Origin: Paraescarpia echinospica
Taxonomy: Eukaryota; Annelida; Polychaeta; Sabellida; Siboglinidae
NCBI GenBank assembly: GCA_020002185.1
Contig: CM034533.1
Span: 49,996,418-50,060,417, forward strand
Length of the DNA: 64,000 nt
Direction: 5' to 3'
Shown: positions 25,067 through 38,409 of the stretch, one piece after another
Layout of the letters: each line of letters begins with the position of its first letter
How positions within the stretch are numbered: the first letter of the stretch is position 1
Made by a program: the position numbers and the translations under genes
The notes under the pieces: model-generated
Database searches by the model: none
The model's input: only the letters and a program-made list of their open reading frames with translations
What the model was told of the DNA's origin: nothing

Positions 25067-25910
25067 GTACTATCGAGGAGAAGGAGTAGTCAAGCACAAA
25101 ACCTTTGTTGTTATCTCCAACTCAATGACACATGCATTGCTACCAACGTCACCTGATAGCATTTCTGCGTGACAACATGCATCTTCACCATGTCAACTAT
25201 TTCTCGGATGGAGCTGCGTCTCAGTACAATAATAGAAAGAACTTCTCGAACACCATTTTCCACGCAGAAGACTTTGATGTTGTTACTGTGACTGGCTGCT
25301 AGAGCCAGCCTTCAAAAGCCATATGATGACCAGATCCAGACACCAATGGACTTGTTTGTGTGGGCCTCTGGCAACTTGCCGTCCATCAAAATCATGTTTG
25401 TTGACACAGATGAAATCACAGATGAAGAAGTTAAGTTACGGAACAGATTTGCTGATGTTGTTGCAGTAACAGGAACACAACGACTGCACTCCTTCGTTGC
25501 CGTTTGAGGATCACGTTCTTTGATGGAAGTGCGCGAGTTCTCAGCAGACACAGAACAGGAGATCGTGAAGATTACAAATGAACGAGAACTCTTAGGAGTG
25601 GCTGACATTGACGGATCATACATTACATACATGTATGATGACAACCAGTTGCTAGCCTACGTGTTGAAGGTGATGTCTGAAACCAATGAAGCACAAGTCA
25701 GCTTTCTTCATCCAGCCTGACCTTTACCTTCCTTCACCTTCCTTCACCTTCCCAAGATGCCTTGTTGAGCTGATCGTTGGTCAAGATCAGATTTTGACCA
25801 CTGTCAAACCACTGACTTCAACCGGGCGAGTCTATCAACTCAATGCATCAGAAATGAAAGACGCTACTCTTCTTATGAACAAGGTAATCCAAAATTATAC
25901 CACTTTATAG
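25067..25910 (+). pseudogene. Transposase remnant, C-terminal portion
   Basis: After the array the family motifs resume: VVYYRGEGVVKHKTFVVISN, then HHVNYFSDGAASQYNNRKNF (probable second catalytic Asp in SDGA), then AEDFDVVTVTGC. A block expected to follow in this family appears deleted, because the sequence passes directly to ARASLQKPYDDQIQTPMDLF, WASGNLPSIKIMF, VAVTGTQRLHSFVAV, then after a stop EVREFSADTEQEIVKITNE, YITYMYDDNQLLAYVLKV, VSFLHPA and finally DQILTTVKPLTSTGRVYQLN. At least three stops or frame breaks make it a pseudogene. About 1 kb to the right arm (25,911-26,900) holds only an (AT)n tract and AT-rich filler. Confidence 0.7.
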
Positions 25911-26900
25911 AATAATCCTTTGTTTAGTACTGGCTGGCTGTAGGCAGTGGTGAGTGGTATATATCATATATTATATACATATATATATATATATGTATAT
26001 ATATCATATAGTATTAGTATAATTATATGAATGAATATTTTTCGTTAACCAGTCCCAAAGACTGGATACTTGCTATTATATCTTTTTATTATATTGATAA
26101 TAAAGGTGCTCGTGACGCTTGCCTGCCTTGCCATGAGTGCCTCTACGGTGATACCGGCGCTATATAAGATTTCATTATTATTATATACAATGGTGTAATT
26201 AGGGGGCCTACTGGGCCATGGGGTATTTTGGGATAATTTTATTTCTTGTTTCGTCCTCATATTGTAGCATGGCCAAATAATGAGTGATTCGGTCTATCCA
26301 CCCCTCTAGAGAGATATGCTACAAAACCCTGCAGGGCAATACTGAATCTACTTGTAGTTTGATACGATGTGAATTATCTAATAAATGATATTTCCATGCC
26401 CCTTACCATTACTAAGTATTTGCGTTGCAGGCTGTGTAAAAGGATTGATGGGACAACAAGCTGTTACACTGTGAATGAGGAATTCGTGTACCTGCATTGC
26501 ACTCGAGACTATGAACATTTCAGTTAGTCTGATAGTAACAGTCATGACTTTGACCAAGTGGAGGAATGGTTGAAAATTAATTAACTTCTGTTTTTTAAAT
26601 AATTTGTTAAGGTTTATACTAATACATAAAAAAATGTACTGGTAATAAACTGCATCAATGCATGACCAGCTTGAGACGTGTTGGTGTTATAATATTGGTT
26701 CTAATTATAATGCACTGTATAAAGAGAGTTAATTATCTAGACCGGTTTTACATGAAAATTATCTAGTTTCACTAAAACATACCTGACTAACAGTGACATG
26801 TTTAGTATGCAAACACATTTGGTGTACATAATGAATTTATAACAAGCATTAGAATTAGAGTGCACTTTTCATATACATACTATTTTGTACATACTATTTT

Positions 26901-27298
26901 GATTGTATCTTAGTAACCCAAAGAGTGCCCACTCTGATTTTTTTTCACATATTTGGATTACATACTGTTCTATAGAATGAATGTATTTTTGGTTCAATCA
27001 GTTTGGAGGTTTTTTTCACGGGGGGTCACACGTCACAAAAATTGCATGTACTTGGATTTTTTTAATTATTATTATTCAGTTATCTGATTCCATATCCACT
27101 AGATGCAGTTAAATAAGACCTTTCCAGAAATGTATCATTTATTAGTCTAGCATTATTATTACTGAAGTTATGGGTCGCGGAGTGATACAAAACGGCGATC
27201 AAATTCCGTTTTTTTTTAACAAATTGCAATTTTTTGAGGGCCTATAACTCGAAAACTATACACCCCAGGTTTTTTAGTGATTGATCTGACATGGAATC
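26901..27298. mobile_element. Right long terminal inverted repeat of the same transposon
   Basis: Inverted and diverged counterpart of 15,586-16,074, ending outward in GATCTGACATGGAATC. Without the inserted second haplotype and gap, the element spans about 5.2 kb between the arms. Element ends and target duplication could not be fixed to the base. Confidence 0.8.
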
Positions 27299-27441
27299 GC
27301 CCTGCTAGATAAATGGGGAGGTACCAATTAAATAAGTCACAACAAGATCAAGTAAACTAGAGTCAATATTTATTACACTCTCTATCTCTTACTCTACATA
27401 TAGTAATTACTAACAACCCACTGTGAAATCACGCCCACATA

Positions 27442-28104
27442 AGCTGCATTCACACCTACATAATTAAAACGGTTTAGTTAAACCGTTTTAGTTAAACCGG
27501 TTCATGTTTGAAAATTGTGGCGTTCACACATGCAATAGCTAAACCGTTTTAATGAGGAAGTTGGTATGCACACATGCGCAAGCTAGCATAACAGAATTGT
27601 TAACGATGTCCCCCGCCTCGGCGCCCTCGCTCAGGTCGCGGTTCAGACGATTAGCAATGCACCGATATATAATTATATTTCCTTCTAAATCGGACTACCC
27701 TCGATCGTCTCCCCACAACTCCACTAACAGCCGAACTTCCCCATCGTCCCAATTGTCGTGTCACACTTGCGTTTCTTTTGATTTTGCGTCAATCGAAGTC
27801 GAATACATGATTGCGCCAACATGTTGTTTATGTTTACGTTATAGACAGGAAGCGACGAGGCGCGAGATCGAATGCGCATGACTGACGTGCTTAAAACGTT
27901 TTAGCTAATCCGCTTGCGTTCACACTTGCAACTTGAACCGTTTTAGCTAAAACGGTTTAACTAAACCACCTACTGAAGTGGATTAACTAAACCGTTTTAG
28001 TTAAAACGTTTTAGCGCTAAATCGCGTTCACACGTCTGTTTTCTGACTGGATTAGTTAAAACGTTTTAACTAAACCATTTTAAAGTGTAAGTGTGAACGC
28101 AGCT
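27442..28104. mobile_element. Small DNA transposon with GTTCACAC-type TIRs and 3-bp ATA flanks
   Basis: The left end AGCTGCATTCACACCTAC is matched by an inverted AGCTGCGTTCACACTTAC at the right end, and ATA flanks both sides (27,439-27,441 and 28,105-28,107). Sub-terminal regions are full of palindromic TTTAGTTAAA / AAACGTTTTA motifs. The 3-bp target size and the enclosed Myb-like remnant are typical of PIF/Harbinger elements, though the target is not the usual TWA. Confidence 0.7.
27595..27754 (-). pseudogene. Myb/SANT-like domain remnant
   Basis: On the minus strand the frame reads NWDDGEVRLLVELWGDDRG, then an in-frame TAG (27,695-27,697), then SDLEGNIIIYRCIANRLNRD and LSEGAEAGD. The W...E...L...LW...I...IA..L spacing is that of the Myb/SANT-like DNA-binding domain carried as a second protein by PIF/Harbinger transposons or in host proteins derived from them. 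The stop and loss of flanking sequence make it non-functional. Confidence 0.6.
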
Positions 28105-31100
28105 ATAGACTCCCGACCAGTTAAGACACTGTGTGACCACACACACACACACCCTGCAGGCTCTTGCTCCTGCCTACCAACTCCCTTGTTTTCCCTCAAC
28201 AATTCTCTAAATCTAAACTAGCCTGACTACTAAATTTAAATCAATCAATGGGGGGCTTCATCTTTCCAGCCAAGTACACCCAAAGACAAAGCCATCTACT
28301 AGACTACAGATAATTAATAACGTGGTTTAACTTGTGGTTTCTCCAAGACTCCAACATTCCTTTAGAGAAATGTAATTACTATTCTTATCTTGTTTATCAC
28401 AGAGGGCAAGTGCTACTGTGGGTGGGCAGCCCTTCTGTGGGTGGGCAGCCCTGCCCCCTGCATGTTATGTCATTTAAGTCATCACTCACTCCTCTAGCAT
28501 CTAGTCACTAATGTTCATTCATAACCTGATGTAACCTAATCAATATAATGAGCCCTACCACATTGCTACCATGGTGCAATACATTGTTTGCATAATGTTT
28601 GTGTCCATGTTACACACACAACCTTTGTATAGTGTAGTGCTCCTGTACCATTTCTTGTCATATTTGGAAAGGTTAATCAGCATTAGTGGGCCTATTACAT
28701 GTGTTATTAGTTCCTTAAACATGTATTTGCTTCACAAGATTATGCCGACAAACATACTAATACAAAAATAGTAATATCACAAGACAAGTACGATAATAAT
28801 ATTTTAAAGTATCTCTGTCTTGAATGTTTTCATACTTTTTCTGGTCAAGCGACAACGTAATGACCAAGGCCTCTTTTAACACCTATTTGGAAGTAGGAAT
28901 AAAAAAAAAAGGCATGACGTTCTGTGAATGTGTTTGTATGAGAAATAGCTTACAGATGGTGTCCATGTTATACGTGCAACCGACGTGTTGGTAGTTCATT
29001 TGCATGTTGAAAATCAATAGATATAGTTGTGTCATTATCTCCTTGTGTCTAAGTACTTTTGAAATTACAGTGTATACATATTTCTACACCATATAGCAGG
29101 AAAGAAATATTGAAAATATCAGTTTGAATTTTTCACTACGATGTCACACATCTGCATTTAAGGTTACTGCTGTAGCTGCCAAATTGTATAGATCTAGTAA
29201 ATATTTATTTATGACTTCAATTAATGTTTTGCAACATAGTCAAAATAGTCAAACACCTTATGATACAAGTTTTAATCTGTAATGTTTGATGAGCACTTAA
29301 TATTCACAAGCTGGCATTTGTGGATTATTTTATTGTGTCATACGTTATTCTTATAGATCGGTCCTTGGATAAAAATCAATTCAACTTGCCTCATCTAAAT
29401 AATGTAGGCAAAATAATGACAAATTATGCAACCTGGGATAAATTAAATTGTTGAAACGAGATTGTCTGTTCTGCTGCATACAGTCAGTCAACGGTGGTAA
29501 TTATTAACACAGTGTTAACTGAATCAGTTCTACTTAGTCCTAGTTTGGTCAAGAGCGTCAAATCTTCAAAGCGTTGAATGTCAATACACAATAAATGTCA
29601 ATAGCAGCTGTTTTCAACTTGAATATTTTGCAAACAATCTGAACATTTTTACTGCACAACATTGAAATTGCAAACACTGTTACAGGCTTATGTAATTTGA
29701 CAGGCAGTATACCTTAACTTTCAACATATTCTAGTGTTAAGAACATATTAAAAAATGAGGAAGAGACAGCCTGGAGCATTTTACTACCAAACTAATTAAA
29801 TAATGACAGTGATGTAATGTTGCTGTTATTAATATTATAGTAATTTTAGTCACTACTTTCAAAGTAGAATTCAGCATGTGAAAACATTATAATTATATTT
29901 GAAGTGTCAGTAGCCTGTGCTAGTAAAAGAAACGGTTTGCCAAAGAAACGCCAGATGGCATCTTGTTTAGATGTGTTTCATGCCCAGTGAGGCGTGTAAT
30001 ATCTTCTCAAATTTCATTTCTCCCACAGACAAATCTCCTGAACGAAAGTAACGGAAGCAGCCCAATTTAGTGACCCACCAAGCCAGCTGTAATGGGTGCC
30101 TGTCTAACAGGTTGACAGTGTATGTTACAGCACTGATCAACTCTGTTACAGCATTAATGGCATTGTGTTGCCATGACAACACTGAATCGGTGGCACTTGC
30201 ATTTCAGCGATACATCAAGCCGTGAGTGGAGTGTGCAGAATGTGTGCAATGTCTTGAACCTTCAGTGCAGCATATCATCTTAGTATTCATCCTATCTTGT
30301 CAATTGTGTGATCATTTCGTGGAAGCTGTGCCATGTCAGGCCACAGGCCACAGTTTGCGGTTGGCCTTGTCTCTAGGCAGGAACTGTGCAACCACAAATC
30401 ATGTTCTCACAAACTACTAAATGTGTCGTTAACGGTTTCTATGCGTTCTCGCATATTTGATATGCCACAGTTCTGGGTTATGGTGAAGAGTATTTTTTAT
30501 CAAATACAAATTTGTTGCATTTTTTCTATTACAGTACAAACATCATGTATTAAGTACACAGATTTCAAAGTAGTATATAAAGTTTAATTCAAATTGTTCT
30601 ACAGTTATATCAGCCATAAAGTGTACGTCACATTGAACATCTATAGACAATATTGCATTTAATGGCAAATAAGTGGGTTATCCCTCGGTATGCAGGTGTG
30701 CATCTGGTCTGCTACCCCAAATAGAGGTTTACTTTCTGTCTTTTTGGCCAAACACACAATATTTAAACATATATTTGCTAGAAGTACAAATACAAGCCTC
30801 TGAAAAAAGTCCTTTAATAATAATAAACTTGTATACTGCCTAGATATCGCCAGGAATCTGAGCTCAAAGGAGCAACATACAATACAAGATGAAATGTGTG
30901 AAGTCAGCTTGTTTAAATACACATACATGACTGCAGCCATGCTATAGTTATGACTGATTGCAGCCAGTAAGAATAAGAGTCAGACCTTGGCTGTGCTGGC
31001 ATCTACATGATAGACTGCACCTCAGGAGGGGTCATCTTGCAGGGGTCATGAGTCTTATTTCTAGAGTGAAGCAGATACTGTCCCAAACAGCAGTGCACTC

Positions 31101-31215
31101 AACAACACTGCCTCTAGACCCTGGGTGGATAAATCTCAAGAACATAAAACGAACTACTCATCTACTTGAAGATAATGTGTGTGTGTACAACTGTGTGGTT
31201 AATTAGCATTGTGTA
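28105..31215. other. Unique non-coding sequence
   Basis: AT-rich, with only short open frames lacking protein character. Contains an exact RFX X-box consensus at 30,167-30,180 and a (CA)n of about ten bases near 28,140. It is the counterpart of 17,775-20,885. Confidence 0.5.
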
Positions 31216-34200
31216 AATTAGTATATGTTTATATGTGTGACATTGTTTGTACTGTGGTATTACCATGGGACTGTGACTAGTATATGTTTATATGTGTAAC
31301 ATTGTTTGTACTGTGGTATTACTATTGTACTGTGATTAGTATATGTTTATGTGTGACATTGTTTGTACTGTGGTATTACCATTGTACTGTGACTAGTATA
31401 TGTTTATGTGTGACATTGTTTGTACTGTGGTATTACCGTGGGACTGTGACTAGTATATGTTTATATGTGTGACATTGTTTGTACTGTGGTATTACCATTG
31501 TACTGTGACTAGTATATGTTTATGTGTGACATTGTTTGTACTGTGGTATTACCGTGGGACTGTGACTAGTATATGTTTATATGTGTGACATTGTTTGTAC
31601 TGTGGTATTACCATTGTACTGTGACTAGTATATGTTTATGTGTGACATTGTTTGTACTGTGGTATTACCGTGGGACTGTGACTAGTATATGTTTATATGT
31701 GTGACATTGTTTGTACTGTGGTATTACCATGGGACTGTGACTAGTATATGTTTAAATGTGTGACATTGTTTGTACTGTGGTATTACCATGGGCTGTGACT
31801 GGTATATGTTTATATGTGTGACATTGTTTGTACTGTGGTATTACCATGGGACTGTGACTGGTATATGTTTATATGTGTGACATTGTTTGTACTGTGGTAT
31901 TACCATGGGACTGTGACTGGTATATGTTTATATGTGTGACATTGTTTGTACTGTGGTATTACCATGGGACTGTGACTAGTATATGTTTATATGTGTGACA
32001 TTGTTTGTACTGTGGTATTACCATGGGACTGTGACTAGTATATGTTTATGTATGACATTGTTTGTACTGTGGTATTACCGTGGGACTGTGACTAGTATAT
32101 GTTTATATGTGTGACATTGTTTGTACTGTGGTATTACCATGGGATGTGACTAGTATATGTTTATATGTGTGACTTTGTACTGTGGTATTACCATTGTACT
32201 GTGACTAGTATATGTTGATATGTGTGACATTGTTTGTACTGTGGTATTACCATTGTACTGTGACTAGTATATGTTTATGTGTGACATTGTTTGTACTGTG
32301 GTATTACCATTGTACTGTGACTAGTATATGTTTATGTGACATTGTTTGTACTGTGGTATTACCATTGTACTGTGACTAGTATATGTTTATGTGTGACATT
32401 GTTTGTACTGTGGTATTACCATTGTACTGTGACTAGTATATGTTTATATGTGTGACATTGTTTGTACTGTGGTATTACCATGGGACTGTGACTAGTATAT
32501 GTTTATGTGTGACATTATTTGTACTGTGGTATTACTATTGTACTGTGACTAGTATATGTTTATGTGTGACATTGTTTGTACTGTGGCATTACCATTGTAC
32601 TGTGACTAGTATATGTTTATATGTGTGACATTGTTTGTACTGTGGTATTACCATTGTACTGTGACTAGTATATGTTTATATGTGTGACATTGTTTGTACT
32701 GTGGTATTACCATGGGACTGTGACTGGTATATATTTATGTGTGACATTGTTTGTACTGTGGTATTACTATTGGACTGTGACTAGTATATGTTTATGTGTG
32801 ACATTGTTTGTACTGTGGTATTACCATTGGACTGTGACTAGTATATGTTTATATGTGTGACATTGTTTGTACTGTGGTATTACCATTGTACTGTGACTAG
32901 TATATGTTTATATGTGTGACATTGTTTGTACTGTGGTATTACCATGGGACTGTGACTAGTATATGTTTATGTGTGACATTGTTTGTACTGTGGTATTACC
33001 ATTGTACTGTGACTAGTATATGTTTATATGTGTGACATTGTTTGTACTGTGGTATTACCATTGTACTGTGACTAGTATATGTTTATGTGTGACATTGTTT
33101 GTACTGTGGTATTACCATTGTACTGTGACTAGTATATGTTTATATGTGTGACATTGTTTGTACTGTGGTATTACCATGGGACTGTGACTAGTATATGTTT
33201 ATGTGTGACATTGTTTGTACTGTGGTATTACTATTGTACTGTGACTAGTATATGTTTATGTGTGACATTATTTGTACTGTGGTATTACCATTGTACTGTG
33301 ACTAGTATATGTTTATATGTGTGACATTGTTTGTACTGTGGTATTACCATTGTACTGTGACTAGTATATGTTTATATGTGTGACATTGTTTGTACTGTGG
33401 TATTACCATGGGACTGTGACTAGTATATGTTTATGTGTGAAATTGTTTGTACTGTGGTATTACCATTGTACTGTGACTAGTATATGTTTATGTGTGACAT
33501 TGTTTGTACTGTGGTATTACCATTGTACTGTGACTAGTATATGTTTATGTGTGACATTGTTTGTACTGTGGTATTACCATGGGACTGTGACTAGTGTATG
33601 TTTATGTGTGAAATTGTTTGTACTGTGGTATTACCATTGTACTGTGACTAGTATATGTTTATGTGTGACATTGTTTGTACTGTGGTATTACCATGGGACT
33701 GTGACTAGTATATGTTTGTGTGACATTGTTTGTACTGTGGTATTACCATTATACTGTGACTAGTATATGTTTATGTGTGACATTGTTTGTACTGTGGTAT
33801 TACCATGGGACTGTGATTAGTATATGTTTATGTGTGACATTGTTTGTACTGTGGTATTACTATTGTACTGTGACTAGTATATGTTTATGTGTGACATTGT
33901 TTGTACTGTGGTATTACTATTGTACTGTGACTAGTATATGTTTATATGTGTGACATTGTTTGTACTGTGGTATTACCATTGTACTGTGACTAGTATATGT
34001 TTATATGTGTGACATTGTTTGTACTGTGGTATTACCATGGGACTGTGACTAGTATATGTTTATGTGTGACATTGTTTGTACTGTGGTATTACCATTGTAC
34101 TGTGACTAGTATATGTTTATATGTGTGACATTGTTTGTACTGTGGTATTACCATTGTACTGTGACTAGTATATGTTTATGTGTGACATTGTTTGTACTGT

Positions 34201-34284
34201 GGTATTACCATTGTACTGTGACTAGTATATGTTTATATGTGTGACATTGTTTGTACTGTGGTATTACCATGGGACTGTGACTAG
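31216..34284. repeat. 57/59-bp satellite array, second copy (about 53 units)
   Basis: Same units and order as 20,886-23,023 but eight units (460 bp) longer before the shared GTATATGTTTGTGTGACATT variant at 33,710. This copy ends naturally at GACTAGGTTAAAGTATTC. Confidence 0.97.
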
Positions 34285-34455
34285 GTTAAAGTATTCTGGC
34301 AGATGTTGTTTTGCCAGGCTTAGAACACCAAAGGGTATTTAAATGTGTATGGGGAGAAATGGTATATTATACAAGGAGATACCTTATAAATTAATAAGGA
34401 TTCATGAATCATGTGACATAAGATAGGGCAGGGAGGTGAAGTATACCCATAGGGT

Positions 34456-34585
34456 TTGTGTAAGGTACAATAGTCCCCAGTGTCCAGGGTGCTATGGTAC
34501 AATAGTCCCCAGTGTCCAGGGTGCTAGGGTACAATAGTCCCCAGTGTCCAGGGTGCTAGGGTACAATAGTCCCCAGGGTGCTAGG
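34456..34585. repeat. 33-bp tandem repeat, about 4 units
   Basis: The unit is GGTACAATAGTCCCCAGTGT followed by CCAGGGTGCTAGG or TATGG. The last unit has lost an internal AGTGTCC segment. Confidence 0.9.
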
Positions 34586-37227
34586 GTATTCACTATGGTA
34601 CAAATCCAGCTGGTACAAGGTTCTAACTTTGAAGTTATTATCGTTAACAATACAATGATTTCAATTTGAATTCTCTCAGATTATGTGCTTTCCTTCATGT
34701 AACTGTTGACACCTCTGTCTATTTTACCTGTCTTGGTGAAAGACTAGTTAAATGACGCTCAGGTGACCATCAGATTCTGGTAGCAATAACGTGTACACAG
34801 ACTAGTCAGTTAAGAGAATGTTACTGGGTACTATAAACAACTGGGAATTTGATACCTGAAGGTGTGTTATTATTCTTATCATTATATGTTTCATGCTACA
34901 ACTGAAGAAGCCCATTTCGGTATTATAAATATAATTGTACTAATTAATGGATTACCTATTGACATGTTTTACCCTAGAAGTACCCTGTATAGGGGTCCAC
35001 CAATGTTGTCTGCCTGTATTCAAGTGTGTTGGTTCAGTGACTGTGACCCCATCATTGGTTCCACCAACAGGGTAGTTAGTATACACAGCAATGTTGCATG
35101 CATGTGACTTTTGTGGCTCCCCAAAAGGGGTGTGTGAGTTTGGGGATTCTGTACAGCTGTGTTGACGATGGCTGACAGCTAAGGTGACAGGCTCCAGGTT
35201 AAGGCTGGCTTATTGAGGGACATTGGACATCCATGACATTTATTCATTGGAGAAGTACACACATAGTAGATAGCTTTATTTGTTCCTTGTGGCTCCTGGT
35301 TACGGTTTTGAGGCACTCATTAGGGCAATGACTACCTTGTCCACTGGCCGTCTGTCCCCAGTAGCTGTGGGTGGCATTACTTGGGTCTACTCCCTCTTGG
35401 TCAGTTCCATACAGGTAGGTCAGGAGACTGACAAAAGGTCATTATCCGGACAGGAACTTGCTAGTTGACATACCAGAGGAAACGTTGAGAATTCTGCTAG
35501 TGGACGGTTGACAGCTGTTAGCCCGGGTGTTAGTTGGAGACTCCGGGTCCCTGGGGTTGTAGTGTGGTGTTTTCTCGAAAATAAAATGTCCAGTCTGTCT
35601 GACTGGCTTGGAGTGGCAGATCACGTCTGCTACAACATACACTTGTTCAGTAATTGTAGACACCCAGACAGATCTCATGCCAGTCAACATGCAACTTTTG
35701 CCTGAGATTATTCCTCTAATCAACTTGTTAGTGGGGCATGTTTTGCATCCTCACGATCTCACAGGGTGATATTAAAAAAGCAATATTACTTAAAACAGCG
35801 TACAGTGAATGTAGGAAAAGTCAAAGATTGTTAGTATCCCAGCATTGGGTGCTTTGAATGCCATGTGGTGACTGATATAGCAGTGTTACAAAACACGTCT
35901 GCATGCGGTAATGCCATTTCCGGTGTCCTCGTTGTCTCTGTAATATCAGAAGAAAGGCTTAAGACTGCAGCAGGAATGTGGACGATCTCTCCCTTGCAAG
36001 ATCGCACAACAGCTGGGGGATAGATAAGGGATCTTCCCATTTTTATCAGATGTCTGTGGAGTACAGGCCAACACTGATGACGAGTCACACAGTACAATGT
36101 ACCCCTCCCTATCACTGGTGGCCCTGCGGCTGTGAATGCTCTAAGTTGACTCATGTTCCACTTGAGTCTGTGGGCTGCCTTGAAGGCATTCAGATATACA
36201 TAAACATTCTGGTAAAATGGTAAATTTGTGTTTGGTGTTTCATTACACCAGAAGATTAACTTAAATAAACATGACAGTGATGGAAGTTAACATTTGATCA
36301 CATTTCATGTTGTCATAGTCAGATACATCACTGTCATCTGATCAGTTAAGCCACAACAACTATTACTATTATAATAGTATGAATGACAATTGCCAACAGC
36401 TCAACATTTGAAGATAATGCAGTCTCAGAGAACACCAAGATACATTGAGATTTGAAAGATTAGATATATATTTGGAAATTATTTAAGGCCAGAAAATCGC
36501 CCTTTGAAGAAACTGGGCCAGACCTTGCCAGGGAAGCAGACAGCACTTTGTATGGGGCCCCACAGTGACTGGCAGTGGCAGTGCTTAAATAAACACAGTG
36601 ATGCTACTTGTATGGTATTAATGCTACCACTCTGGCACCTGAGATCATCTTTCTCTGCACTGCCTGCTTATTATATGAACAACCCCCCCCCCCCGAGTCA
36701 AACAGTGTCTTGGTCGACAGCCACTAGGTGGCACCGTGGGATGTTTCTATTTATATTTATGAATTAAATGTGGCTTCACAATTTGATTTTTATGCTCGTC
36801 TTATTTTAAATTCATTTTGTGAAAAGCAAATCTCCATTTACAGTATATTAATTATGCTGTCTTGTTTGTGGAATTTTTATGTAGTTTTGTAAAATCATCA
36901 GATATATTATTAACGGATTTAATGGTTTTTCAAAACATTAATTCAAGTAATTATGAAAATTATAATTTTCACGTGATGGCATAATATAGTTATGCACATG
37001 TTCCTGTGTTGATGTTGTTAATGCCCCTCACTCTCTCAATATCCACTCGGCTCTTCGGTTCAGTGATTTCTAGATCATTTGTTGCCCCAGCAAATTACCA
37101 GATATATTGACCAATTTCTTTGACAATTTAAACAGAAATAAGCACATCATTTACACCAACCTTGGATATTACCTCAGCTATCCACACACACACAGTTATG
37201 TCTAAGTTGTAAAATATCATACTTACT
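34586..37227. other. No gene seen
   Basis: Scattered open frames of 60-107 codons have neither paired splice sites nor recognisable motifs. A poly(C) run lies near 36,686-36,696. Confidence 0.45.
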
Positions 37228-37376
37228 CAGGCCTCAAATTTGGCAAACTAGAAGGCTAACCAGTTGGCCTTAAGTTTTATAGGTTTTGGCAGACATCTTT
37301 ACAAGGCATGACCAATTTGGCCATAAACCTCATTTTTAAGGCACACCAACCAGTTGCCAGGGCATTGCGGCAAATG
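37228..37376 (+). repeat. Dispersed repeat copy (AGGCCTCAAAT family), plus orientation
   Basis: Starts CAGGCCTCAAATTTGGCAAA, continues CCAGTTGGCCTTAAGTTTTA and ends GCCAGGGCATTGCGGCAAA. Related copies are at 11.3 and 55.4 kb. From 37,377 to 38,409 nothing else is seen. Confidence 0.65.
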
Positions 37377-38409
37377 TACCGATGGGTGTATTCGAGGCCT
37401 GATCTCTGGAATTTCTAAATTTTAACATTTGATGGTCTATAAATCCCCCCAGAACCAACAGGACATGATTTATTTTATTCTTTGATTTAGACAGAGCACT
37501 CTGTGAATTGAATACAATACTAGGTACTCATTGGGGGTGTTACCCTCTGTATCAGTGGTCTGTCTGACTTGTTGATCATGAAGGAAGATGAATGCCCCAG
37601 ATTGACTGGGGACCCAGTTAAAGGGCACACAGTCCCCTGGGGGTGGGGATTATCCGTGGATGTAATGAGGCATCAGGTGGCATGCTTAAAATAGTCCTAC
37701 TTGAGGCAGACTAGACTGACAGACAGACAAAGGCAGTGGTGCAACCTCTGGGAGTCTGGGACAGGGCTAGCTTGTGGCCATCTCTACTTACAGAGATAAC
37801 ACTCACCTTCTCACATTTGATTACATTTAATGCTTCACTGTACCTGAAAACGGCAAGTTATTACCTCTGGTGTGACACCGGCTGGTTGACAGTTTCTGTA
37901 GGCAACTTCCGCCCAGTAGTAATTCTCCAAGTGTGTGGATGGGTGTGAACTGTCAAACCTGGTATCAAGTCTTTTTACAGGGTAACAGGGCGTTTGGTTT
38001 TGGTACTAGCGAGATGGAGTCATATCTGTGGATGATTTTATGGTAGTCAACCAGGTCTACAGCCAGTCAAATGCTTCCAACTATCTGTTGAGATAGGGAT
38101 CTTACGAACCACTATTGCCTTGGAGGCATTCAGTGCAGGGTCAGTGTCATTGTGTCTCTTGTTGGCCTTGGTTGCCATGTTAGGCGTTAATTGTAGGCTT
38201 CAGTGTGGACGGTTGCTCAGTACAAAGAGTGTACTGGTATGCTACACTTCAGTACTTCCAGTCATCATGTACATAGCCAACTGTTTCATTTTTAAATAAT
38301 ATGGAATCCAATAACAGAATATACAATTTTATAGGCAGACACAAATCCAGCTGACTTACTGCGTTGATACTTTATTTGTAGTTAGTTCTTGGCTGAGTGC
38401 TATAATTAA

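Noticed and set aside
22930..25089. 719-codon and 541-codon frames crossing the gap
   Set aside because: They consist of unknown residues over N bases joined to satellite translations.
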